From Pseudomonas sp. GM48 (GTDB lineage Bacteria; Pseudomonadota; Gammaproteobacteria; Pseudomonadales; Pseudomonadaceae): a stretch of DNA of 64,000 bases. Below the pieces are notes generated by a model, which was not told the origin of the DNA, made no database searches, and was given only the letters and a program-made list of their open reading frames with translations. Positions within the stretch are counted from its first letter, which is position 1. Each line of letters opens with the position of its first letter. Positions 1-8,234 of this stretch are shown one piece after another. The stretch lies in the NCBI RefSeq assembly GCF_000282335.1, contig NZ_AKJM01000075.1, forward strand, positions 43,002 to 107,001, read 5' to 3'. The translations under genes were made by a program, and so were the position numbers.

Positions 1-282
<282 letters not shown>

Positions 283-300
283 TTCTGCTTTCGTCGAAAT

Positions 301-330
301 AAAAAAACCGGCTTCGGCCGGTTTTTTTAT
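301..330 (+). terminator. Rho-independent terminator of trxB
   Basis: The stem AACCGGC/GCCGGTT closes on a short TTCG loop and is followed by a run of seven T. It lies about 20 bases after the trxB stop, and an A run on the other side could let it act in both directions. Confidence 0.9.
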
Positions 331-361
331 GCCCACAATTTTATGCCTGAGCACATTCCAG

Positions 362-451
362 TGTGGGAGCGGGCTTGCTCGCGAAGGCGGTGTGTCATGC
401 AACATTAATGCTGGCTGATCCACCGCATTCGCGAGCAAGCCCGCTCCCACA
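362..451. repeat. REP pair (REPIN), GTGGGAGCGGGCTTGCTCGCGAA family
   Basis: Two REP sequences in inverted orientation flank about 45 bases. It shares its loop sequence loosely with the pairs at 22520, 52844 and 63850. It fills the gap between trxB and the aminotransferase gene and encodes nothing. Confidence 0.88.
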
Positions 452-511
452 TTTAATTGATGTCGCACACAAATGTTGTGCTGGCCTCAATCTCTTTGTG
501 GGACTTCGCTC

Positions 512-1762
512 TCACGCCAGTTTTGCCAGGCACGCTTCAAGAATATCCAGCCCCTCTTCCAGCACCGCAGCCTCGATGGTCAATGGTGCCAGCAAGCGAA
601 TGATGTGCCGCGATTTGCCACTGGGCATCAACAGCAGGCCTGCGTCCCGTGCCAGGGCCAGCAGTTGGGTCAATTGAGCCGGCGCAGGCGAGCCACCGGC
701 ATTGATCAGCTCGATACCGCGCATCGCGCCGACACCGGTCAGGCGGCCCAGGTACGGTGTCAGGTTGTTCGCACGCCAGGTTTCATAGCGGCCGACAATC
801 GCTTCTTCCTGTTGTGAGCCCCAGGCATGCAGGTTGGCATCGGTCATTTCATCAAGGGTTGCCAGTGCCGCTGCGCAGGCGATGGGATTGCCGGAATAGG
901 TGCCACCGAGTCCGCCCTTGGGCAGGTTGTCCAGCAGTGATTTGCGCCCGACCACCGCCCCCAGTGGAACGCCGCCGGCGATGCTTTTGCCGAGCAGGAT
1001 CAGGTCCGGTTCGATGCCCAGCCGCGAGAACGCGAAGCGCTGGCCGGTACGGCCGAAGCCGGACTGGATTTCATCGGCGATCAGCACAATGCCCTTGTCG
1101 TCGCAGTACTTGCGCAGCGCCTGGGCGAATTCGACTTCCATGGCCAGGAAGCCCGCTTCGCCCTGCACCGGTTCAACGATAAAGCAGGCGACGTCTTCGA
1201 CATCAATCTCGACACTGAACAGGCGTTCCATGGCTTTGAGGGCTTCGGTGCAGGTGACGCCGTTGTCCTGGCTGGGGAAGGGCAGGTGATACACCGGCCC
1301 CGGCAGCACGCCGATTTTCTGTTTGTAGGGCGCCACTTTGCCATTGAGGTTGAGCGTGGCCAGTGTGCGGCCGTGGAATGCGCCATCGAAGGCGATGACC
1401 GCGCTTCGGCCGGTGGCGCCACGGACGATCTTCAGGGCGTTTTCCGCCGCTTCCGCGCCGCTGTTGGTGAGCATGCCACTGACCGGGTAACCCACCGGTA
1501 TGAACGCACTCAGGCGATCCATCAGTTCGAGGTAAGGCACATGGGGCGCGGCATTGAACGCGTAGTGGGTCAGTCGGGTGGCTTGTTCGCGAATGGCCTC
1601 GACGATACGCGGATGGCAATGGCCGAGGTTCAACACACCGATGCCGCCGACAAAGTCGATGTAGCGTTTGCCATCGGTGTCCCAGACCTCGGAGTTTTTG
1701 CCGTGGCTGAGCGTGACAGGGTGAACGATGTTGATCGACTGGCTGATGGTTTCGCTGCGCAT
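512..1762 (-). CDS. Class III PLP aminotransferase (GabT / 2-aminoadipate type)
   Basis: A 416-residue class III (omega-type) aminotransferase. The PLP site is visible as IADEIQSG (D230) and the Schiff-base lysine K259 in LLGKSIAGG; SGAEAAENA near residue 101 binds the cofactor phosphate. The family moves a terminal or alpha amino group to 2-oxoglutarate. GABT and the 2-aminoadipate aminotransferase of the P. putida lysine pathway (amaC) both look like this, and the N-terminal sequence resembles the latter more by eye. The substrate is not proven. Monocistronic, flanked by REP pairs on both sides; no strong Shine-Dalgarno sequence is seen before the ATG. Confidence 0.85.
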   Translation of the reverse strand: MRSETISQSINIVHPVTLSHGKNSEVWDTDGKRYIDFVGGIGVLNLGHCHPRIVEAIREQATRLTHYAFNAAPHVPYLELMDRLSAFIPVGYPVSGMLTNSGAEAAENALKIVRGATGRSAVIAFDGAFHGRTLATLNLNGKVAPYKQKIGVLPGPVYHLPFPSQDNGVTCTEALKAMERLFSVEIDVEDVACFIVEPVQGEAGFLAMEVEFAQALRKYCDDKGIVLIADEIQSGFGRTGQRFAFSRLGIEPDLILLGKSIAGGVPLGAVVGRKSLLDNLPKGGLGGTYSGNPIACAAALATLDEMTDANLHAWGSQQEEAIVGRYETWRANNLTPYLGRLTGVGAMRGIELINAGGSPAPAQLTQLLALARDAGLLLMPSGKSRHIIRLLAPLTIEAAVLEEGLDILEACLAKLA

Positions 1763-1880
1763 GAATGACCGGCTCGGAAGAAGGAGGAGTTCTTTTTATC
1801 TAAGCCGGGAGCAGTGGTACGCGGCAAACGAAATAAAGTGGCCGGGTCAATCTTAAAAGTCGGAATGTGCTGTGGAACTC

Positions 1881-1982
1881 TTGTAGGAGCGAGCTTGCTC
1901 GCGATGGAGGCGAACGATAACGCGTAAAACCAGATACCCATCTGTGCTCTCGGGTTTTTCGCGAGCGAGCTCGCTCCTACAG
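1881..1982. repeat. REP pair, TGTAGGAGCGAGCTTGCTCGCGA variant
   Basis: Inverted REP copies with a GGAGCGAGC rather than GGAGCGGGC core. The roughly 50-base loop contains CGATAACGCGTAAA, which recurs in the pair at 26305-26406, so whole units and not only the ends are conserved. Confidence 0.87.
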
Positions 1983-1990
1983 TACAGCGG

Positions 1991-2329
1991 TCAGCGGCGG
2001 GTCAGTGGCTGTTGGCTGAATTTCACACCGGCCAGGCCATGGGCAATCAACGCGCGGATATTGCCGTGGTCGCTGCCCTCAGGCGTGGCAACAACCGAGC
2101 GGTAATGCTCGCCGAACGCCAACAGGGCTTCTTCATCGCTCAAACCTTCGAGCAGCGCCAGACCCAGGGTCTTGCACGAACCTTCGTTCTGCCCGGCCGC
2201 GTTTTCCACGCCGCCATTGTTGAAGGCCTGAGGCTGATAGTCGTAACCGGCGGCGATGAAAGCCAGGGTGTCGGCGAAGGCGTGTTCGCCGCTGTTGAGG
2301 CTGGCGCGCAGGGTGTTCAAATCACTCAT
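1991..2329 (-). CDS. HopJ-family type III effector-like protein
   Basis: A 112-residue protein starting MSDLNTLRASL. The sequence (FADTLAFIAAGYDY, FNNGGVENAAGQNEGSCK, LFGEHYR-like block) matches the HopJ family, named for a P. syringae secreted protein but widely conserved in non-pathogenic gamma-proteobacteria. I chose the ATG at 2329 because it carries an AAGGA Shine-Dalgarno sequence and is the family start. The first 8 bases overlap the end of the DUF1244 gene, indicating translational coupling. No type III secretion genes are present, so an effector role here is unlikely; a housekeeping function linked to the upstream pterin genes is possible but unproven. Confidence 0.8.
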   Translation of the reverse strand: MSDLNTLRASLNSGEHAFADTLAFIAAGYDYQPQAFNNGGVENAAGQNEGSCKTLGLALLEGLSDEEALLAFGEHYRSVVATPEGSDHGNIRALIAHGLAGVKFSQQPLTRR

Positions 2330-2618
2330 TGGGTTTTCCTTTGGCGAACGCCGCTTGCTGTTCGGCGTTGGCTTCCTGCTGATATTGGGCTTTCCATTCG
2401 GCGTACGGCATGCCGTAAACCACTTCGCGGGCTTCATCGAGGCTGACCTCGATCTGGCGCTCGTCGGCCGCAGCCTTGTACCACTTGGACAGGCAGTTGC
2501 GGCAAAAACCCGAGAGGTTCATCAGGTCGATGTTCTGCACATCCTTGCGGCTGTCCAGGTGGGCCACCAGCCGGCGAAAGGCGGCGGCTTCGAGTTCCAG
2601 GCGTTGTTGATCGGTCAT
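2322..2618 (-). CDS. DUF1244 domain protein
   Basis: A 98-residue cytoplasmic protein with the DUF1244 signature: a short helical N-terminus, LSGFCRNCLSKWY around residues 35-47, and YGMPYAEWK near residue 68. The CxxC pair inside the CRNC segment is the most conserved part and could bind metal. The function of the family is unknown. It lies downstream of folX with a REP-like repeat between and overlaps the HopJ-family start by 8 bases, so the two are probably cotranscribed. Confidence 0.85.
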   Translation of the reverse strand: MTDQQRLELEAAAFRRLVAHLDSRKDVQNIDLMNLSGFCRNCLSKWYKAAADERQIEVSLDEAREVVYGMPYAEWKAQYQQEANAEQQAAFAKGKPNE

Positions 2619-2634
2619 GGCGGTCTCTGCGAGA

Positions 2635-2713
2635 CAGCTTCAAGCGGCAAGCTTCAAGCTGCAAGTTGGATTGCGGTGGCTGCAAGTTTACAGCTTGGCG
2701 CTTGTAGCTTGTA
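2635..2713. repeat. CTTCAAGCTGCAAG-type interspersed repeat
   Basis: A palindromic cluster built from CTTCAAG, GCAAG and CTTGTAG words, different from the GGGAGC REPs. A related copy lies at 37819-37910. It separates folX from the DUF1244 gene. Confidence 0.7.
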
Positions 2714-2714
2714 G

Positions 2715-3086
2715 CTAGCGACTCGCTGCAAGCGTAATCGACACCGACTCGGCAAATCGCAGCGCGTGGGGCTTGTCGACCTCGACCTCGGCATAGAGCA
2801 CCGATGCGTTGGCCATCACCAGGTCGAGAATTTCCTGGGTCAGGCGTTCGAGCAGTGCAAAGCGGTTGCCTTCCACATGGGCGATGATCGCCTTGGTGAT
2901 CGTGCGGTAGTTCAACGCGTGGTCGATGTCGTTGTCACGCACCGCTTCCTGGGCCGCGTACAGAATGGTCAGGTTGATCAACACATCCTGTTTGTTGAGG
3001 ATTTCATCCTCATTGATACCGATGAAGGTACGCAGGCACAGGTCTTTGACCCGGATGCGTGCCATGCCTGGTTGAAGTTGTGGCAT
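2715..3086 (-). CDS. folX: Dihydroneopterin triphosphate 2'-epimerase / dihydroneopterin aldolase-like
   Basis: A 123-residue FolB/FolX-fold protein. Typical blocks are [19 protein letters not shown] near the N-terminus, NYRTITKAI around residue 59 and the FALLERL segment. FolX epimerises 7,8-dihydroneopterin triphosphate to the monapterin form in tetrahydromonapterin synthesis. Its position beside folE and folM, both needed for the same cofactor, favours FolX over a plain FolB aldolase. The frame stays open well upstream into folE, but the ATG at 3086 gives the family length and follows GGAGCAAG. It starts two bases after the folE stop. Confidence 0.85.
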   Translation of the reverse strand: MPQLQPGMARIRVKDLCLRTFIGINEDEILNKQDVLINLTILYAAQEAVRDNDIDHALNYRTITKAIIAHVEGNRFALLERLTQEILDLVMANASVLYAEVEVDKPHALRFAESVSITLAASR

Positions 3087-3088
3087 TG

Positions 3089-3649
3089 CTACTTGCTCCG
3101 TCCAATCAATTGCAGGAACTCCTGGCGGGTGTTGCTCGACTCGCGGAAGGCGCCGAGCATCACCGAGGTATTCATGGTCGAGTTCTGTTTCTCGACGCCG
3201 CGCATCATCATGCACATGTGCTGCGCCTCGATGACCACCGCGACGCCGGCCGCGCCGGTCACCTGTTGCACCGCTTCGGCGATTTGCCGGGTGAGGTTTT
3301 CCTGGATTTGCAGGCGTCGGGCGAACATGTCCACCAGCCGCGCAATCTTCGACAGGCCCAGCACCTTGCCGGTTGGAATATAAGCCACGTGCGCCTTGCC
3401 GATGAAGGGCAGGATGTGGTGTTCGCAAAGCGAGTACAGCTCGATGTTGTCGACGATCACCATTTCATCGTTGTCGGAGGCGAACAGCGCGCCATTGACG
3501 ATCTCTTCGACACTTTGCTCGTAACCATGGCAAAGGTACTGCATGGCTTTGGCTGCGCGCACCGGGGTGTCGAGCAGGCCTTCGCGGTCTGGATTTTCAC
3601 CGAGGCCGATGAGGATCTCTCGATAATTCTGGGGCAGGGATAACGTCAT
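3089..3649 (-). CDS. folE: GTP cyclohydrolase I
   Basis: A 186-residue type I GTP cyclohydrolase that opens GTP to 7,8-dihydroneopterin triphosphate, the first pterin precursor. Zinc ligands are visible: C75 and H78 in SLCEHH, and C146 in [11 protein letters not shown]. Length and motifs match the homodecameric FolE family. It lies in the middle of folM-folE-folX, an arrangement linked in Pseudomonas to tetrahydromonapterin, the cofactor of phenylalanine hydroxylase. Pseudomonads often carry a second folE elsewhere for folate. Confidence 0.93.
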   Translation of the reverse strand: MTLSLPQNYREILIGLGENPDREGLLDTPVRAAKAMQYLCHGYEQSVEEIVNGALFASDNDEMVIVDNIELYSLCEHHILPFIGKAHVAYIPTGKVLGLSKIARLVDMFARRLQIQENLTRQIAEAVQQVTGAAGVAVVIEAQHMCMMMRGVEKQNSTMNTSVMLGAFRESSNTRQEFLQLIGRSK

Positions 3650-3669
3650 GGAAAATCCTCGCGGGACAC

Positions 3670-4380
3670 TTATTTGATGTGCCTTCCGCCGTTGACGGTC
3701 AGGGTGGTGCCGGTGACATAAGGGTTGTCGAGCAGATAACGCAGGCTCTGGTAGATCACTTCGCAGCCGGGCTCGATGCCCAGTGCGGATTTGGCCAGTA
3801 CCTTGGCGCGGTAGGCCGCGTCGTCTTCAGGGTTGAACAGTAGCAGGGCCGGCGCGATCCCGTTGACCTTGATGGCCGGCGCATACCTGGCGGCGAAGGA
3901 CAGGGTCAGGCTGTCGAGCCCGGCTTTGCTGGCGCAATAGCCAATGTGCTTGCTGCTGCCCTTACGGGTCACGTCATCGCTGATGTGCACGATGTCTGCG
4001 GGGCTTGAGCGTTGCAGCAGGTCGGCGCAATGCAGATTGATCAGGTAGGGCGCCAGCATGTGCACGCTGAACATGCGGGTGAATGCTGCGGCGTCGGTGT
4101 CCGGTGTTTCGGCCAGCCATTCGGAGGCATTGTGGACAATCGCCCGTAAACAGTCGGTGTGGGTTTTCAGCTCGCTGATGAAGGCGAGGATTCCGGCCTC
4201 GCTGGAGAAGTCCGCGAACACCGCCGTTGCACCCAGATCGCGCAGGGTTTGTACCCCGGGTCGCTCGCTGCGGTAGCTGAAAATCACACGATGGCCATCT
4301 TCCAGCAATCGCCGGGCGCAGTGCAGGCCGACACGCTGGCCGGCGCCGGTAATGAGGATTGGGGCTGCGGAAGTGGTCAT
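3670..4380 (-). CDS. folM: Dihydromonapterin reductase
   Basis: A 236-residue short-chain dehydrogenase with the FolM-type nucleotide motif TGAGQRVG near residue 11 and the catalytic YCASKAGL segment near residue 147. FolM reduces dihydromonapterin (and weakly dihydrofolate) to the tetrahydro form with NADPH. The ATG at 4380 ([11 protein letters not shown]) fits the family start better than the ATG 27 bases upstream. It is first in the folM-folE-folX group, with 20 bases before folE. Confidence 0.88.
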   Translation of the reverse strand: MTTSAAPILITGAGQRVGLHCARRLLEDGHRVIFSYRSERPGVQTLRDLGATAVFADFSSEAGILAFISELKTHTDCLRAIVHNASEWLAETPDTDAAAFTRMFSVHMLAPYLINLHCADLLQRSSPADIVHISDDVTRKGSSKHIGYCASKAGLDSLTLSFAARYAPAIKVNGIAPALLLFNPEDDAAYRAKVLAKSALGIEPGCEVIYQSLRYLLDNPYVTGTTLTVNGGRHIK

Positions 4381-4454
4381 GAACGGCTCGCGTCGCGGTG
4401 AGAGCAAAACTATACCAGCGACGGCAGCGCTCTACCTATTATGCAAAACGGGCC

Positions 4455-4561
4455 TGTGTGGGAGCGGGCTTGCTCGCGAAAGCGTTGTGTCAGCCGGAAC
4501 AAATGTTGACTGACACACCGTCTTCGCGAGCAAGTCGGATCGCCGCACCGCCGCTCCCACA
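4455..4561. repeat. REP pair with extended right arm
   Basis: The left arm is a standard GTGGGAGCGGGCTTGCTCGCGAA. The right arm carries about 16 extra bases (TCGGATCGCCGCACCG) between the GAGCAAG and CCGCTCCCAC halves, a longer-hairpin variant also known from other fluorescent pseudomonads. Confidence 0.82.
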
Positions 4562-4568
4562 AAGGTTA

Positions 4569-5138
4569 TCAGTGGTTTTGGGGGGCGGGTTCGGTGGGCA
4601 AACGGCGTACCGGCGTGCTGTTCAGCCAATTGGCCAGCAGGCGGGTCGACAGGGGAATGAAGAAATAGACCATCAGCGGCGTCAGGCACAGGGTACTGAT
4701 GAACACGCGGGGCAGCAGCGCCATCTCGCTGAGCAGCGGCTCCAGCACAAAGTTGAACAACAGTGATACCGGAAAGAACGCCAGCCAGATTGCCACGGCC
4801 TGTTTCCAGCGCGGCGGGCGTTGATCGACGGTGCCGAACCAGCCCTCGATGCCGCTGACCCGATGTTCCATCGGGTGGGCGAACAGATCGCTGCCGCGTC
4901 CGAGCCAGGCACTGCGTGAGGCGGAGTGCTCCCAAGCGTGCAGGGTCTGCTCGTCGGCGAAGCGGAAGATAATCTGGAACTCGTCATCGCCGGGCGGCGG
5001 AGCGAGTACGCCGGAGCCGAGGTAGCCGGGAAAGTCGGTGGCCAGTTGTTCGCCTTCGCGCAACCAGGCGATCAGATCCTGAAACCGGCCATTGGCAACA
5101 CGACGCGCAACCATCAGCGTGACGGGAGAGGTAGACAT
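4569..5138 (-). CDS. Antibiotic-biosynthesis-monooxygenase-like membrane protein
   Basis: A 189-residue protein. Residues 5-95 form an ABM (dimeric alpha-beta barrel) domain (VTLMVARRV, FQDLIAWLREGE, FADEQTLHAWEHS). Residues 110-175 hold two hydrophobic segments (AVAIWLAFFPVSLLFNFVL and VFISTLCLTPLMVYFFI). ABM domains with this two-helix tail are common in bacteria; the function is unknown and the name does not imply antibiotic synthesis. Start at 5138 is supported by a CGGAG Shine-Dalgarno sequence. It is divergent from the MerR regulator 213 bases away, which may control it. Confidence 0.75.
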   Translation of the reverse strand: MSTSPVTLMVARRVANGRFQDLIAWLREGEQLATDFPGYLGSGVLAPPPGDDEFQIIFRFADEQTLHAWEHSASRSAWLGRGSDLFAHPMEHRVSGIEGWFGTVDQRPPRWKQAVAIWLAFFPVSLLFNFVLEPLLSEMALLPRVFISTLCLTPLMVYFFIPLSTRLLANWLNSTPVRRLPTEPAPQNH

Positions 5139-5286
5139 TGTATATCTCCGTAAGACATTTGCGTCGCTCCGGGTAGGAACTTCGCCAGGCACAGCGCCGG
5201 GGTGTCGGGCTGCGGCTTGAAACAAGCAAGGATTATTCCTGATTCTGCCAGCTTCGTCTTTGAACGTTTTTTCTTCGATTATGAAC

Positions 5287-5317
5287 TTGAATCACTATGG
5301 GGTGGCGGAGTTAGAAT
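5287..5317 (+). promoter_or_regulatory. Candidate promoter of the MerR gene with a 19-base spacer
   Basis: TTGAAT at 5287-5292 and TAGAAT at 5312-5317 are separated by 19 bases. The overlong spacer is the geometry typically remodelled by MerR-family activators, so self-control is plausible. It begins 35 bases before the start codon. Assigned by eye only. Confidence 0.4.
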
Positions 5318-5351
5318 GAGGACCCATCTGCACATGGACGTACAACCTTAG

Positions 5352-6311
5352 ATGCCTGTCCTTACTGACGTAGCTTCAGGTGTACCGCAGACAGTCTCCC
5401 TTGAACAGGAACAGCTCTTTCCGATTCGCGAGGTGGCGCGCCTGACAGGCGTCAACCCGGTCACGCTTCGAGCCTGGGAACGACGGTATGGCCTGATTGT
5501 TCCAATACGCACCGAAAGTGGGCATCGCCTGTACTCGATGTCCGATATCGAGCGTGTCCGCAGCATTCTCGGCTGGATCGAGCGTGGTGTTGCCGTCAGC
5601 AAGATCGGCAAGTTGCTGGCCAGGGCGGCGCCACTTCAAGTGCTGTCCCACATTATTCCCAGCGACATCGTGCTGGCCGACTATGCGCAATGGCAACGGC
5701 AGATCCGGGTAGCCGTCAGCGCGTTTGACGACGTTCAGCTGGAGCAGGTGTACGGACAGGTTTTTTCCAGCTACTCACTGTCGGTGGTGTTTCAAGACAT
5801 TCTGCTTCCGGTATGGAGGCAATTGCTGCAACGCCAGGATCAATTCGGCGGGACCAGCGAATGGATATTCCTTGATGGATTCCTGCGTTCGCGGGTGTTG
5901 CAACGCCTGCTGCTGATGCGCGATACCCGGCCGCGGCGAGTGGTCATCAGTGCCCTGGTTGGCCATTGCCGGGAACTCGAATTACTGATCGCCGCCCTGT
6001 TTCTGGGCTACCCGCAAACGGGGATTCGGGTGCTGCCCATTGGTCAGCCGTTCGATGAGTTGACCCTGGTCTGTGAACAGATCAAACCCCAGGCGCTGGT
6101 GCTGTTTTCCAATCATGTACCGGCTGTCGAATTGCCCCGGCGTTTAAATCGCCTGGCCTTAAGCCTCAATTGTCAGTTGTTGCTGGCCGGTGATGCTTCT
6201 GATCTGGCACAGGAGAGTCTGGCCGGGTCGTCGATCGGATGCCTGGGTAACGAAGGGGATGTCATGAGCCAGCGTCTGAAGCAGTTCCTGGCGGGCAGTC
6301 TGGATACTTGA
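5352..6311 (+). CDS. MerR regulator with degenerate cobalamin-binding region (LitR/CarH/MlrA type)
   Basis: A 319-residue regulator. Residues 22-90 are a MerR winged helix (FPIREVARLTGVNPVTLRAW, RRYGL, SGHRLYS). Residues 105-310 follow the fold order of B12-binding light sensors (four-helix cap then Rossmann-like part). The cobalamin ExHxxG motif appears replaced around residues 204-210 (GHCRELE), so the protein probably does not bind B12. P. putida class II LitR homologues are similar and take their light signal from a short LOV protein. A short LOV gene lies 0.7 kb downstream here, which supports a light-response role by inference. Confidence 0.75.
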   Translation: MPVLTDVASGVPQTVSLEQEQLFPIREVARLTGVNPVTLRAWERRYGLIVPIRTESGHRLYSMSDIERVRSILGWIERGVAVSKIGKLLARAAPLQVLSHIIPSDIVLADYAQWQRQIRVAVSAFDDVQLEQVYGQVFSSYSLSVVFQDILLPVWRQLLQRQDQFGGTSEWIFLDGFLRSRVLQRLLLMRDTRPRRVVISALVGHCRELELLIAALFLGYPQTGIRVLPIGQPFDELTLVCEQIKPQALVLFSNHVPAVELPRRLNRLALSLNCQLLLAGDASDLAQESLAGSSIGCLGNEGDVMSQRLKQFLAGSLDT

Positions 6312-6314
6312 GGT

Positions 6315-6920
6315 TCAGAGGTGCAGTGCGGGATGCGTCAATCGATGCTGTTGCAGGATGAATTGGCGCAGGCGTTCGGTTTCGTCCGTATCGCTCTGGT
6401 TAAGCTGATAGGCGTAGAAACCCTGTTCGTTTTCTTTCTCGAAAGTGCCGCGCAAGGCAATCCGTTCATAGCCTGAGGGGCTGAACCACAAGGCGAAATG
6501 CTTCGGCGGCTTGGTCTTGTTGCGTACCTCCAGCAAGACCCCTTTGCACGATACTTCGTGCACCCACAGAGCGCCCGGTTGCCCCTTGGCGTTCTCCAGC
6601 GCTACCGGTTCGTCCAGGACCAGGCGCCAAGGCCGCACCATCGGCCCGTCCTCATAGATACTTGGCACGCCGAGACGCAAATGCAGCGCATGGAATTCGT
6701 CTTCCACCAGATGCAGCGGGAAAGTCAATTGCTGGTTTTCGAAACTGGCTTGAATGGTGACCTGCTCATGGGCCGCCAGGCGGGTGAGCAGGTCACGGAT
6801 TTGCGACCCACCGTTGACGAGCAGGCTCGACGTTGCATCCCGCACATTGAGCTGCGGGTTGTGTTGCATGGTCTGGATGAAATCCAGCTCATCCTGGGTC
6901 AGGAGTGCGTCGCGTTGCAT
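6315..6920 (-). CDS. PilZ-domain-like (YcgR-type) protein, degenerate
   Basis: A 201-residue soluble protein, convergent with the MerR gene (3 bases apart). An N-terminal beta-rich region at about 40-90 resembles the YcgR N domain. A second region from about 92 has VRPWRLVL where PilZ proteins have RxxxR, and HEVSCKGVLLE, which resembles the (D/N)xSxxG motif with E in place of D. Cyclic-di-GMP binding is therefore uncertain. It stands upstream of the LOV gene on the same strand order, suggesting a light/surface-lifestyle neighbourhood. Confidence 0.5.
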   Translation of the reverse strand: MQRDALLTQDELDFIQTMQHNPQLNVRDATSSLLVNGGSQIRDLLTRLAAHEQVTIQASFENQQLTFPLHLVEDEFHALHLRLGVPSIYEDGPMVRPWRLVLDEPVALENAKGQPGALWVHEVSCKGVLLEVRNKTKPPKHFALWFSPSGYERIALRGTFEKENEQGFYAYQLNQSDTDETERLRQFILQQHRLTHPALHL

Positions 6921-6974
6921 GGCCAGCTCGAAAGATATAGGTACAAAGTCATTGGTGATTGAAATTAATGACCA

Positions 6975-7451
6975 TTAATTCAGCGTTTGGTTTATGCCGT
7001 TCGTCGCTTTGAGCGCAGCAAGCTCGGACTGGAGTTCAGCCAGCTGCACCTCAAGCTGTGCCACACGCTGTTGGGCCTTGACCTGCACGGTGACGTCTTT
7101 CTGCACACCGATAAAATAGGTTTGCCCATCCGTTGGATTTTTCACCGTTGAAAGGGACAGTTCATTCCAGAACGGTGTGCCGTCCTTGCGGTAGTTTCGC
7201 AATATTTCCCGGCAGGATCCTTCACTGTTCAAGGCATCGCGAATCAACGGCAGGGCTTCCTGGTCACGGTCCCCCGACTGCAGGAAGCGGCAATCCTGAT
7301 AGAGGATTTCTTCGCTGGTGTAACCCGTCAGGCGTTCGAACGCGGGGTTGACGTAGATGAGGATTTTGTCTTGATCGCCTTCCTTTTCGGCAATCACGAT
7401 GCCGTCGTTCGAGGCGTTGATCGCCATTTGCAGCAGTTGCGCATTAATCAT
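6975..7451 (-). CDS. Short LOV photoreceptor protein
   Basis: A 158-residue protein that is almost entirely one LOV (PAS) domain, residues 1-120, followed by a helical tail (residues 121-150, coiled-coil-like). The flavin-reactive cysteine is C54 in YQDCRFLQSGDRDQ; blue light links FMN to this thiol. The flavin contacts NYRKDG and FWNEL are also present. It has no effector domain, like the P. putida PpSB1/PpSB2 short LOV proteins, which act as dimers and signal through partner proteins. The nearby MerR regulator is the obvious candidate partner. A GGA-containing Shine-Dalgarno sequence precedes the ATG at 7451. Confidence 0.88.
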   Translation of the reverse strand: MINAQLLQMAINASNDGIVIAEKEGDQDKILIYVNPAFERLTGYTSEEILYQDCRFLQSGDRDQEALPLIRDALNSEGSCREILRNYRKDGTPFWNELSLSTVKNPTDGQTYFIGVQKDVTVQVKAQQRVAQLEVQLAELQSELAALKATNGINQTLN

Positions 7452-7553
7452 CGGAGTATCCTTTCCTGATTGATTGTCGATTGCATACTAAAAGAACAAT
7501 TACGACCGTGCTGTTAATATCCGGGTCTTTTACTCGGATTCAGGATCAGATTG

Positions 7554-8009
7554 ATGAAAGTCGCCATCATTTCCGGCTCGGTGTACGGCACGGCCGAAGA
7601 AGTTGCCCGCCACGCCGCCAGCCTGTTGAAAGCCGCCGGTTTCGAAACCTGGCACAACCCGCGTGCGACCCTCGCCGACATCCAGGCGTTTGGCCCCGAA
7701 GCCTTTCTGGCGGTGACCTCGACCACCGGCATGGGCGAGTTGCCGGACAACCTGCAGCCGCTGTATTCGACCATTCGTGACCAATTGCCAGCGGCCTGGC
7801 GCGGTTTGCCAGGTGCGGTGATCGGTTTGGGCGATGCGAGTTATGGCGATACTTTTTGTGGTGGCGGCGAGCAGATGCGTGAATTGTTCGGTGAACTGGG
7901 CATTCGTGAAGTCCTGCCGATGCTGCGCCTGGATGCCAGCGAAACCGTGACCCCCGAGACGGACGCCGAGCCTTGGCTGGCGGACCTGATCAACGCGCTG
8001 CGCGCCTGA
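7554..8009 (+). CDS. Flavodoxin (MioC/YqcA type)
   Basis: A 151-residue flavodoxin-fold protein. The FMN phosphate loop is SGSVYGTAEEVA (residues 7-18), and the aromatic flavin-contact loops are STTGMGELPDN (about 63-73) and GLGDASYGDTFCGGG (about 96-110). It is an electron carrier of the short-chain MioC/YqcA group. I chose ATG 7554 over the TTG directly before it; AGGATCAG stands upstream as ribosome binding site. Monocistronic in appearance, divergent from the LOV gene with 102 bases between. Confidence 0.85.
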   Translation: MKVAIISGSVYGTAEEVARHAASLLKAAGFETWHNPRATLADIQAFGPEAFLAVTSTTGMGELPDNLQPLYSTIRDQLPAAWRGLPGAVIGLGDASYGDTFCGGGEQMRELFGELGIREVLPMLRLDASETVTPETDAEPWLADLINALRA

Positions 8010-8234
8010 CCGTTACCCCGCCATCCATGCCAGCCAGGGTTCTGTCAGTGCGGTAAAACCTGCCTTTCAGACCCTTGCCGGCGCCGGTCATTTGACATGG
8101 ATCCAGAGTGGTAGGATGACTGACTCGCTGGGCCATCAAGCTGGCTGCCAATGCAACTACACGAACCTCAAGGGCTGACTAGACTCGGTAAGCGTTGGAA
8201 ACACTCCATCATAAAAACACCGAGGTTCCTTGCC

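Noticed and set aside
1991..2329. HopJ-like gene as evidence of a type III secretion system
   Set aside because: No secretion, chaperone or hrp genes in the window; the family is widespread in non-pathogens.
2715..3428. N-terminally extended form of folX (237 residues)
   Set aside because: The extra part is read through folE in another frame; the ATG at 3086 has a ribosome site and gives the family length.
4569..5138. ABM domain protein as part of an antibiotic pathway
   Set aside because: No biosynthetic neighbours; the domain name is generic and the two membrane helices mark a housekeeping-type family.
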